A stretch of 38,326 nt of DNA, taken from positions 1 through 38,326 of the forward strand of contig NZ_BLLI01000014.1 of assembly GCF_011170085.1 (NCBI RefSeq), read 5' to 3'. The stretch is from Pseudolactococcus hodotermopsidis (lineage in GTDB: Bacteria; Bacillota; Bacilli; Lactobacillales; Streptococcaceae). The notes beneath the pieces are model-generated. The model saw only the letters and a list, made by a program, of their open reading frames with translations, was not told where the DNA came from and did not search any database. The position numbers and the translations under genes were made by a program. Shown here in pieces: positions 1-7,080 of this stretch (positions are counted from its first letter, which is position 1; every line of letters begins with the position of its first letter).

Positions 1-226
1 CTTCTGGAATATCAAGCTGAAAATTCAGCATAAATCATAACTCAATCATATCAAAAATGGAATCTAAAAGTAAATTTTGCTTTAGCAAAACGTAACTCAT
101 GTTTAGACTTTTTTTGGGACATTTTCACTTTCGCTTGACAATATTTTTCAAACAAAATCTTTAAATTTATAAAATTGCGAGCAAATCACACTTTTTTTCG
201 TATAGTATAGTGAGAGGAATTTTAGT
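1..226. other. Intergenic region upstream of dprA
   Basis: No gene of credible length was found here on either strand. The stretch is AT-rich and holds a small hairpin around 76-99 (TTTTGC / GCAAAA). A TTGACA at 135-140 has no well-spaced -10 partner. The region ends in the dprA control sequence described separately. Confidence 0.5.
197..204 (+). promoter_or_regulatory. ComX-box-like promoter element of dprA
   Basis: A run of seven T followed by CGTATAGTATAG stands 23 bases before the dprA start. TTCGTATA matches 6 of 8 bases of the streptococcal/lactococcal com-box TACGAATA, which is bound by RNA polymerase with the competence sigma factor ComX. The position fits a start of transcription just ahead of the ribosome binding site GAGAGGA (212-218). 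dprA is a late competence gene in relatives, which supports the reading, but the match is imperfect. Confidence 0.4.
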
Positions 227-1087
227 ATGACTAATTTTGATTTGTATCGTTTAAAAAAAGCTGGTATGACGACTTTAATGATTAACAAGTTTTTAGCATT
301 TATCGCTGAATCTGATTTTGATGAAAAAAATAAAATGTTGTTGTTACCAAGTTTTGTGACAGCATCTACTATGAAAAACAAAGCCTTATTTTGGGAGAAG
401 TTTCGGCAGATTGATGTCAAAGAGTTGCGTAGGGAATTTCTTAAATATCCGTCTTTTTCAATTTTAGATGACACGATTTATCCCGAAAATTTGCGCGAGA
501 TATACAATCCGCCAGTTTTACTATTTTATCAAGGCGATTTAAGTCTCCTCACACAAGCAAAACTGGGGTTTGTTGGCAGTCGAGATTGTAGTAAGCAAGG
601 AATTGCCAGTGTTCAGAAAATTATCAGAGAATTGGAGAATCGGTTTGTGGTTATCAGTGGTCTTGCGCGTGGGATTGATACGGCTTGCCATATTGCTGCC
701 ATGAAAAATGGTGGCAAAACGATTGCTGTGATTGGCACTGGACTTGATGTCAACTATCCGCGTGAGAATTTTCAGTTACAGGATTATATTGCCAAAAATC
801 AGCTGATTTTGACAGAGTATGGGCCAACTGAAAAAGCGCTAAAATATCATTTTCCCGATCGAAATCGTATTATTGCAGGACTATCGCGTGGTGTCTTGGT
901 AACCGAGGCGAAGTTGCGCTCGGGTAGCTTGATTACTTGCGAGCGTGCCATGGAGGAAGGACGTGATGTTTTTGCGATTCCTGGTAATATCGTAGACGGT
1001 TTATCTGACGGCTGTCATCATTTGATACAGGAGGGTGCAAAACTCGTTTTTCATGGGCGTGATGTGCTTGATGAATATGAAGTTTAA
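227..1087 (+). CDS. dprA: DNA processing protein DprA (Smf family)
   Basis: DprA binds incoming single-stranded DNA in the cytoplasm during transformation and loads RecA on it. The 286-residue product is typical in length for streptococcal DprA. It shows the Rossmann-like core: GFVGSRDCSKQG (about residues 109-120), VISGLARGIDTACHIAA, the glycine-rich VIGTGLDVNYPREN, then HFPDRNRIIAGLS and the SGSLITCERAMEEGRDVFAIPG segment that marks the family. The N-terminal 75 residues are a variable helical region. ATG at 227 is preceded by GAGAGGA with 8 bases of spacing. In many relatives topA follows dprA; here a transposon-like repeat and the purine cluster follow instead. Confidence 0.95.
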   Translation: MTNFDLYRLKKAGMTTLMINKFLAFIAESDFDEKNKMLLLPSFVTASTMKNKALFWEKFRQIDVKELRREFLKYPSFSILDDTIYPENLREIYNPPVLLFYQGDLSLLTQAKLGFVGSRDCSKQGIASVQKIIRELENRFVVISGLARGIDTACHIAAMKNGGKTIAVIGTGLDVNYPRENFQLQDYIAKNQLILTEYGPTEKALKYHFPDRNRIIAGLSRGVLVTEAKLRSGSLITCERAMEEGRDVFAIPGNIVDGLSDGCHHLIQEGAKLVFHGRDVLDEYEV

Positions 1088-1155
1088 CACCAATACGTAT
1101 TAAAAATATGACAAGAGATACTTGATTTTTGCCAAAATGTTGTTAAACTTATCTT

Positions 1156-1216
1156 GATGTAAAAAATCTGCCTTATTTTACCAAAAATTCAGCTCGTCTT
1201 TTACATCACATTTTTA
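1156..1216 (+). terminator. Candidate terminator after dprA
   Basis: GATGTAAAA (1156-1164) can pair with TTTTACATC (1199-1207), followed by a short T run at 1211-1215. The loop is long (34 bases) and the stem is AT-rich, so the call is weak. The element adjacent to it begins immediately after the T run. Confidence 0.3.
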
Positions 1217-1217
1217 A

Positions 1218-1403
1218 GGGCATCTCTAAAAACTGCTTTTGTTCATTTTTAGATAAAATTTTCTTAGGCTAGGAAATTCGACGAAGGCTTGCTGGTGCAA
1301 GTCAAGGAGGATTAACGACGACTAAGGAAATTTTAGCAATTTTTTCATGCACCGAGTAACCGCAGGTGCAAAAATGGGCGAATCTGAGTTTTTAGAGATG
1401 CCC
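1218..1403 (-). mobile_element. MITE-like element, copy 1 (186 bp)
   Basis: Non-coding element bounded by perfect 17-bp terminal inverted repeats (GGGCATCTCTAAAAACT) and a direct 4-bp duplication TTAA (1214-1217 and 1404-1407). It lies in reverse orientation relative to the copies at 4325 and 10057, with which it shares nearly its whole interior. It carries no open frame for a transposase, so it was probably moved in trans by an IS with the same ends. It ends 25 bases before the PurBox of purD. Confidence 0.88.
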
Positions 1404-1428
1404 TTAACATGAAGGCGTATAAACTGAA

Positions 1429-1461
1429 AAAACCGAACGTTCTACTCGAATTTTCGGTTTT
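1429..1461 (+). promoter_or_regulatory. PurBox pair upstream of purD, with overlapping terminator-like hairpin
   Basis: AAAACCGAACGTT (1429-1441) matches the PurR-binding PurBox AWWWCCGAACWWT at 12 of 13 positions. An inverted, weaker copy lies at 1449-1461. In lactococci PurR bound to a PurBox about 76 bases before the transcript start activates pur promoters. Here that spacing points to about 1511, and TAAAAT at 1499-1504 is a fitting -10. The two boxes also form a 10-bp stem followed by T residues, so the site could alternatively act as a weak terminator. Confidence 0.65.
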
Positions 1462-1535
1462 TCGTCTATTATTTAACAGCTTTGCCTAAAATTAGTGATA
1501 AAATGAAATATAAAATAAGAAAAGGAAGAATCATC

Positions 1536-2792
1536 TTGAAATTACTTGTAATAGGCTCGGGCGGTCGTGAGCATGCGATTGCTAAGAAATTGTTAGATAG
1601 TCCCGAAGTTGAGACGGTCTTTGTGGCACCTGGGAATGCTGGTATGCTATTGGATGGTATCCAAACGGTTGCACTTGGTATTTCTCAGCATGCAGAATTG
1701 ATTGATTTTGCCAAAGCAAATGACATTGCGTTTACTTTTATTGGACCAGATGATGCCTTGGCAGCGGGAATTGTAGATGATTTTGAATTGGCGGGTCTCA
1801 CAGTATTTGGTCCGAATAAATTGGCAGCAGAATTGGAATGGTCAAAAGATTTTGCCAAACAAATCATGAATAAATACGGTGTACCGACAGCTGACCACCA
1901 GACTTTTGCTGATTTCGCTGAGGCAAAAAACTATATCGAAGAAAAAGGCGCGCCGATTGTCATCAAAGCTGACGGTTTAGCGCTTGGAAAAGGCGTTGTC
2001 GTTGCTGAAACGATTGCTGAGGCAGTTGCGTTCACACGCGATGTTCTTGAAAATAATAAATTTGGCAATTCTCGTGTAATTGTCGAAGAGTTTCTTGACG
2101 GCGAAGAGTTTTCATTGTTTGCCTTTGTCAAGGGCGATAAATTTTATATCATGCCGACAGCACAGGATCATAAACGTGCTTATGACGGCGATAAAGGGGC
2201 AAATACAGGCGGTATGGGTGCCTACTCGCCTGTTTCACATCTTCCTCAGTCGGTCGTTGACACAGCGATTGAGACGATTATCAAGCCCGTTGTCAATGGT
2301 ATGATTAGTGAGGGGCGCACTTACACGGGGATTCTCTATGCTGGCTTGATTGTGACAGCTGACGGTGTGCCGAGGGTTATTGAGTTTAACGCACGTTTTG
2401 GCGACCCTGAGACGCAGGTTATTTTGCCACGTCTGACGTCTGATTTTGCAGTTAATTTGCGGGACTTGTTGGCAGATAAAGCACCCGATTTTACTTGGTT
2501 AAATGCTGGTGTGACTTTAGGGGTCGTTGTGGCTGCTGAAGGCTATCCAGGGGATTATGTCAAAGGTCTTGTAGTACCCGAGAAAACTTCTGGTGCGATT
2601 ACCACTTATTATGCAGGGGTTACTACTGATGAAAAAGGACAACTTGTCACAAATGGTGGGCGTGTTTATCTCCTTGAAACGACAAGTGACAGCGTTGCTA
2701 GCGCACAGAACGCCATTTATAGCAAGCTAAAAAGCCAAGATACGACGGGACTTTTTTACAGAAACGATATTGGAGATAAGGCAAATGTTTGA
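1536..2792 (+). CDS. purD: Phosphoribosylamine--glycine ligase (GAR synthetase)
   Basis: PurD joins 5-phosphoribosylamine and glycine using ATP, the second step of purine synthesis. The ATP-grasp enzyme here has the N-terminal [13 protein letters not shown] nucleotide-binding turn, [42 protein letters not shown] (in two parts around residues 227-248) and RFGDPETQ. The start is taken as TTG at 1536, giving 418 residues and the usual [14 protein letters not shown] beginning; AAAGGAAG lies at 1521-1528. An upstream in-frame TTG at 1482 would add 18 atypical residues. The stop overlaps the purE start by 8 bases, so purD-purE-purK are translationally linked. Confidence 0.95.
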   Translation: MKLLVIGSGGREHAIAKKLLDSPEVETVFVAPGNAGMLLDGIQTVALGISQHAELIDFAKANDIAFTFIGPDDALAAGIVDDFELAGLTVFGPNKLAAELEWSKDFAKQIMNKYGVPTADHQTFADFAEAKNYIEEKGAPIVIKADGLALGKGVVVAETIAEAVAFTRDVLENNKFGNSRVIVEEFLDGEEFSLFAFVKGDKFYIMPTAQDHKRAYDGDKGANTGGMGAYSPVSHLPQSVVDTAIETIIKPVVNGMISEGRTYTGILYAGLIVTADGVPRVIEFNARFGDPETQVILPRLTSDFAVNLRDLLADKAPDFTWLNAGVTLGVVVAAEGYPGDYVKGLVVPEKTSGAITTYYAGVTTDEKGQLVTNGGRVYLLETTSDSVASAQNAIYSKLKSQDTTGLFYRNDIGDKANV

Positions 2793-3279
2793 AAAAGTGA
2801 AAATTGCGATTATCATGGGTAGCAAGTCCGACTGGGCAACCATGAAACGCGCGGCGGACGTACTAGATATGTTTGGCGTGGCTTATGAGAAAAAAGTGGT
2901 TTCAGCGCATAGAACGCCAGATCTCATGTTTACCTTTGCAGAAAGTGCGCGTGAACGTGGGATTGAAGTGATTATCGCAGGAGCGGGTGGCGCAGCGCAT
3001 TTACCGGGCATGGTAGCTGCGAAAACGACTCTGCCAGTGATTGGCGTGCCAGTTAAATCTCGGGCGCTAAACGGTTTAGATTCGCTTTTATCAATCGTTC
3101 AAATGCCAGGTGGTGTACCGGTTGCAACGATGTCAATCGGAGAGTCTGGCGCACAAAATGCTGGGCTTTATGCCTTGCAAATCTTGGCGATTTCGGACAG
3201 CGATTTGGCTGAACGCTATGCCAAATTCCGCGCAAATCAAGAAAAGGCGGTAATAGAAAGTAGTGACGACCTTGACTGA
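2785..3279 (+). CDS. purE: N5-carboxyaminoimidazole ribonucleotide mutase
   Basis: PurE (class I) converts N5-CAIR, the product of PurK, to CAIR. The 164-residue protein has the signature [17 protein letters not shown] near its N terminus, then [26 protein letters not shown] and the GVPVKS segment that form the active site. ATG at 2785 lies inside the last codons of purD and has GGAG 9 bases upstream; a TTG at 2770 is in frame but has no such site. It overlaps purK by 17 bases. Confidence 0.95.
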   Translation: MFEKVKIAIIMGSKSDWATMKRAADVLDMFGVAYEKKVVSAHRTPDLMFTFAESARERGIEVIIAGAGGAAHLPGMVAAKTTLPVIGVPVKSRALNGLDSLLSIVQMPGGVPVATMSIGESGAQNAGLYALQILAISDSDLAERYAKFRANQEKAVIESSDDLD

Positions 3280-4336
3280 GATAAAAACGATTGGCATTAT
3301 CGGTGGTGGTCAGCTCGGGCAGATGATGGCGATTTCCGCGATTTATATGGGGCATAAGGTGATTGCGCTTGATCCAGATGCGACTTGTCCTGCAGCGAGT
3401 GTAGCTGAGCTGATTGTGGCAAAATATGATGATACGGCAGCGATTGCTGACTTGGCTAGACGTTGTGACGTGCTGACTTATGAGTTTGAAAATGTCTCAG
3501 CTGATGCGTTAGCGCCTTATGCGGATAAGTTGCCACAAGGTTTGGACTTGCTGCGACTATCGCAAAATCGCATTTTTGAAAAAGATTTTCTGACTAAAGC
3601 AGGTGTGAGAGTTGCGCCTTATCAGGTCGTGAGCACGCCGACAGAGTTGGACGACCTTGACTTGTCCAAAAAATATGTGCTAAAAACGGCGACTGGTGGT
3701 TATGATGGCCATGGTCAAGTCGTGATTAAGTCGGTTGAAGACTTGGAAAAAGGGCGTGAACTTGCGACCACAGCTGACTGTGTTTGTGAAGAATTTGTTG
3801 ATTTTTTGAAAGAAGTTTCAGTGATTATTTCTGGCAATGGGACTGATTTTTCAGTTTTCCCAGTTTGTGAAAATTTACACAAAAATAACATTCTTGATAA
3901 AACAATTATGCCTGCCCGTATTTCTAAGTATCTGGCAGAAGAGGCGCGTGATATGGCGCTGACAATTGCTCAGTCGCTCAAATTGTCAGGCACTTTGTGT
4001 GTGGAAATGTTTGTGACACAGCATGATATTTTGGTCAATGAACTTGCGCCACGTCCGCACAATTCTGGTCATGCAACGATTGAAAGCTGTGATTTTTCAC
4101 AATTTGACTTGCATATTCGCGGTATTTTAGCTGAAGAATTGCCAAAAGTAACCTTGTTGTCCCCTGCAGTCATGTTACAGGTTTTGGGGCAAGATTTGGG
4201 TGCTGCACGTCATTTTGCAAAAGAAAATCCTAGCGCTCATCTACACTTATATGGTAAAATAGAGGCAAAGGAAAATCGGAAGATGGGTCATGTGACCCTG
4301 CTGACCGATGATTGTAATGTTATAGGGCATCTCTAA
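3263..4336 (+). CDS. purK: N5-carboxyaminoimidazole ribonucleotide synthase
   Basis: PurK carboxylates AIR with ATP and bicarbonate to N5-CAIR, which PurE uses. The ATP-grasp protein shows [13 protein letters not shown] near the N terminus, [13 protein letters not shown] around residue 140, [14 protein letters not shown], and the [16 protein letters not shown] signature. Start: GTG at 3263 (357 residues) or TTG at 3272; GAAAG at 3256-3260 suits the latter better. The last residues (GHL) and the stop codon come from the MITE-like element that begins at 4325. Restoring the empty site by removing the element and one TATA copy gives a frame ending NVILN, so only the last two or three residues have changed and function is probably kept. 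Confidence 0.93.
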   Translation: MTTLTEIKTIGIIGGGQLGQMMAISAIYMGHKVIALDPDATCPAASVAELIVAKYDDTAAIADLARRCDVLTYEFENVSADALAPYADKLPQGLDLLRLSQNRIFEKDFLTKAGVRVAPYQVVSTPTELDDLDLSKKYVLKTATGGYDGHGQVVIKSVEDLEKGRELATTADCVCEEFVDFLKEVSVIISGNGTDFSVFPVCENLHKNNILDKTIMPARISKYLAEEARDMALTIAQSLKLSGTLCVEMFVTQHDILVNELAPRPHNSGHATIESCDFSQFDLHIRGILAEELPKVTLLSPAVMLQVLGQDLGAARHFAKENPSAHLHLYGKIEAKENRKMGHVTLLTDDCNVIGHL

Positions 4337-4509
4337 AAACTCAGATTTGCCCATTTTTACTAAAATTTCCTTAGTCGTCGTCATTCCTCCTCGACTTGCA
4401 CCAACAAGCCTTCGTTGGATTTCCTAGCCTAAGAAAATTTTATCTAAAAATGAACAAAAGCAAATCTTTTTGCGACGAGTAATCGCAGGAGCAGTTTTTA
4501 GAGATACCC
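4325..4509 (+). mobile_element. MITE-like element, copy 2 (185 bp)
   Basis: Bounded by GGGCATCTCTAAAAACT on the left and its inverse with one mismatch on the right (TACCC instead of TGCCC), and flanked by a TATA duplication (4321-4324 and 4510-4513). It shares the interior CCTTAGTCGTCGTC ... CCTAGCCTAAGAAAATTTT with the other copies but lacks the GCACCTGCGGTTACTCGGTGC hairpin on its left side. It sits across the purK stop and 34 bases before purB, so it lies inside the presumed pur operon. Confidence 0.88.
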
Positions 4510-4543
4510 TATACTTAATTAAAATTAGAAAAGGATAAAAATC

Positions 4544-5836
4544 ATGTTAGAACGCTATACTCGTCCAGAAATGGGCGCTATCTGGACGGAAGAAAATAAA
4601 TATCGTGCTTGGCTTGAGGTGGAGATTTTGGCGGACGAGGCTTGGGCTGAGTTGGGTGAGATTCCTAAAGCAGATGTTGCTAAAATTCGTGAGCATGCCA
4701 AATTTGACGTTGACCGCATTCTCGAAATCGAGAAAGAAACGCGTCATGATGTGGTTGCTTTCACGCGTTCGGTGTCCGAAAGTCTTGGCGACGAGCGCAA
4801 GTGGGTGCATTATGGCTTGACTTCGACTGACGTGGTGGATACGGCTTACGGTTATCTTTACAAGCAAGCTAACGATATTTTGCGGGCTGATTTGCTACGT
4901 TTCACTGACATTATTGCTGATAAGGCGCGTGAACACAAGTTCACGATTATGATGGGGCGCACGCACGGTGTTCATGCTGAGCCGACGACTTTTGGTCTCA
5001 AACTCGCGACTTGGTATAGCGAAATGACACGCAATATTGAGCGTTTTGAGCATGCGGCGCGTGGCGTTGAGGCAGGTAAAATTTCAGGAGCTGTTGGCAA
5101 TTTTGCAAATATCCCACCATTCGTTGAAAGTTATGTGACGGAGAAACTTGGAATCACAGCGCAAGAAATCTCGACTCAAGTTTTGCCACGTGATTTGCAC
5201 GCTGAATACTTCTCAACCATGGCGATTATTGCAAGCTCTATCGAACGCATGGCAACAGAAATCCGTGGTCTGCAAAAATCTGAACAACGTGAAGTTGAAG
5301 AATTTTTCGCTAAAGGTCAAAAAGGTAGCTCAGCTATGCCCCACAAACGCAATCCGATTGGCTCTGAGAATATGACAGGTTTAGCGCGCGTGATTCGTGG
5401 TCATGCGGTAACTGCTTACGAGGATATTGCTTTATGGCATGAACGTGATATTTCCCATAGCTCAGCTGAACGCATTATCACGCCAGATACAACGATTTTG
5501 CTAGATTATATGCTCAATCGTTTTGGCAATATCGTCAAAAATCTAACGGTTTTCCCTGAAAATATGATTCGCAATATGAATAGTACTTTTGGCTTGATTT
5601 ACAGCCAACGCGTGATGCTCAAACTCATTGAAAAAGGCATGACACGTGAGGAGGCTTACGATTTGGTACAGCCTAAAACAGCTTATTCTTGGGACAATCA
5701 AGTTGATTTCAAGCCACAATTATTGGCAGATGAAAAAGTGATGGCAAAACTCAGTCTTGAAGAAGTTGAGGAACTTTTCAATCCTGTTTACTATACAAAA
5801 CGTGTGGATGAAGTGTTTGAGCGTATTGGGTTGTAA
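4544..5836 (+). CDS. purB: Adenylosuccinate lyase
   Basis: PurB cleaves fumarate from SAICAR and from adenylosuccinate, so it works in both IMP and AMP synthesis. The 430 residues match the usual length. Seen in the sequence: the N-terminal [43 protein letters not shown] (catalytic histidine region) and the fumarase/aspartase-superfamily signature [19 protein letters not shown] at 4544 follows AAAAGGA with 8 bases of spacing. Transcription probably continues from purK through the element at 4325-4509 unless that element provides ends or starts of its own. Confidence 0.96.
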   Translation: MLERYTRPEMGAIWTEENKYRAWLEVEILADEAWAELGEIPKADVAKIREHAKFDVDRILEIEKETRHDVVAFTRSVSESLGDERKWVHYGLTSTDVVDTAYGYLYKQANDILRADLLRFTDIIADKAREHKFTIMMGRTHGVHAEPTTFGLKLATWYSEMTRNIERFEHAARGVEAGKISGAVGNFANIPPFVESYVTEKLGITAQEISTQVLPRDLHAEYFSTMAIIASSIERMATEIRGLQKSEQREVEEFFAKGQKGSSAMPHKRNPIGSENMTGLARVIRGHAVTAYEDIALWHERDISHSSAERIITPDTTILLDYMLNRFGNIVKNLTVFPENMIRNMNSTFGLIYSQRVMLKLIEKGMTREEAYDLVQPKTAYSWDNQVDFKPQLLADEKVMAKLSLEEVEELFNPVYYTKRVDEVFERIGL

Positions 5837-5860
5837 AAAATTAAAATAAGGAAAAATCAT

Positions 5861-6355
5861 GTGATTAGGAAACTAACTGACGAAGAGGTTTTGGATATGT
5901 CAGATTTTTATTATAAAATTTGGTATGAGACCTATCACCCATTTTGCTCGCCCCATTTTTTTGATTATCAAACAGCTGAAATGGCTTACTTTGCTTTAGA
6001 AAATGGTTTAGAGACTGGCGAGATCTTTTTTGGAAAATTTCTTGGAGATGAACTGGTTGGCTTTATCTCAATTATCGAAAACCGTAAAGAAGTGCCAGAT
6101 TACACTTGGGAAATTCATACTTTATATGTTTCATCGTCTTATCAATCTCAAGGGATTGGTACGGCATTGTTTCAGTATGTTCGTGAGTTATTCTTAAATC
6201 TCAAAATCGAGAAATGCTTTCTTTTTGTCGTTGAGGGCAATACTGCTAAGGAATTTTACAAGAAAATGGGTGGTGTTCAATTGTCAAGTAGAAGAATTTC
6301 GTCGAGAATTCCTGAATTTGAAGCGATTATGGGTTTTGATTTTACGACTAAATAA
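5861..6355 (+). CDS. GNAT family N-acetyltransferase
   Basis: A 164-residue GCN5-related acetyltransferase. The acetyl-CoA-binding motif A is visible as LYVSSSYQSQGIGTALFQYV (about residues 89-108), followed by a C-terminal FVVEGNTAKEFYKKMGG that fits motif B. The substrate cannot be told. The start is GTG at 5861; AAGGA lies 8 bases upstream, and the ATG at 5859 would stop at once. It follows purB by 24 bases and ends before a terminator, so it is probably read from the pur transcript. A second, broken GNAT gene follows. Confidence 0.85.
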   Translation: MIRKLTDEEVLDMSDFYYKIWYETYHPFCSPHFFDYQTAEMAYFALENGLETGEIFFGKFLGDELVGFISIIENRKEVPDYTWEIHTLYVSSSYQSQGIGTALFQYVRELFLNLKIEKCFLFVVEGNTAKEFYKKMGGVQLSSRRISSRIPEFEAIMGFDFTTK

Positions 6356-6367
6356 GAATAATAAATT

Positions 6368-6397
6368 AAAAAAATGTTGCTACGGCAATATTTTTTT
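6368..6397 (+). terminator. Intrinsic terminator after the GNAT gene
   Basis: AAAAAAATGTTGC, loop TACG, then GCAATATTTTTTT form a hairpin with one wobble pair and a U tract of seven. It probably closes the pur/GNAT transcript. Confidence 0.75.
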
Positions 6398-6485
6398 GTG
6401 ACAATTTAAGAAAACGCAGGAAGTTTCAAAATAGAAGCGTTTTTATGTTATAATATGTTTAGTATTAAATGGAGAAGCTAAGAGA

Positions 6486-6965
6486 ATGATTGATGATGAA
6501 CTTGAACTAAGAAAATTATCCGAGCAAGATATGCGATCACTTTGGGGAAATCGCCTATGGCAAGCCAAAACCTGAATGGTTGAATTGGAATGGCTCATAT
6601 TTTAATGACCCTTTTCACACTTGGGAGAGTTTTCTGGCAGATGCGGTTTCAAGAATGATTTTCGTTATGGTATTTTTGGCAATGGTAAGCTGATTGGTGT
6701 TGTTTCGGCATATTTTGTGGATGGTGAGTTGTGACGGTGGTTGGCAATTGGTCTTGTCTTGTACGCTGAGACGACTTGGGGCAGGCAGATCGGCAGTCGA
6801 GCGCTAAAACTTTGGTTGACACATTTATTTGCAACTGTTGATTTACCGCATATCGGCTTTACGATTTGGTCGGGAAATATGGGCATGATTCGCATTGGGC
6901 AAAAGCTTGGTATGAGCGAAGAGGCGCAGATTCGCAAGGTACGTTATTGGCAAAATCGGTATTGA
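6486..6965 (+). pseudogene. Broken RimJ/RimL-type GNAT acetyltransferase
   Basis: The start (ATG 6486, GGAGAAG at 6471-6477, -10 TATAAT at 6449-6454) is intact, but the frame is broken at three places. A frameshift falls near 6530-6545 (frame 1 reads LRKLSEQDM, frame 2 continues HFGEIAYGKPKPEWLNWNG). A second shift falls near 6650 (continuing KNDFRYGIFGNGKLIGVVSA). An in-frame TGA lies at 6732-6734 inside GEL-RWLAIG. The last part reads TTWGRQIGSRALKLWL and IWSGNMGMIRIGQKLGM, the acetyl-CoA motif and the typical C-terminal end of this family. Total coding length would have been about 160 residues. It is not expected to yield a working enzyme. Confidence 0.8.
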
Positions 6966-7080
6966 GAGTCAGTTAAATTTGGCGTGTTGCGAGAGGAATG
7001 GGAGAAATGACAAGCTTCTGGAGATGAGAAAATAAAATTTTGTGAACTCAAAATAGCCTGACTGAAAAATGGAGAAAATA

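Noticed and set aside
148-474. Minus-strand frame across the dprA start
   Set aside because: It is the antisense shadow of dprA, with no ribosome site and no recognisable domain. The same applies to the other long frames opposite purE/purK, the GTPase gene, queF and queC.
1218-1403. A possible remnant of a full insertion sequence
   Set aside because: All three copies are of similar small size with complete ends and show no transposase-coding remnant, so they are MITE-like units and not decayed ISs.
1482-1535. Upstream TTG start for purD adding 18 residues
   Set aside because: The added residues are not typical of PurD and overlap the likely -10. TTG 1536 has a ribosome site and gives the family N terminus.
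7069-7080. ATG 7069 as the start of the TetM-like GTPase
   Set aside because: It has no ribosome site, and its own bases contain the GGAG that serves GTG 7081.
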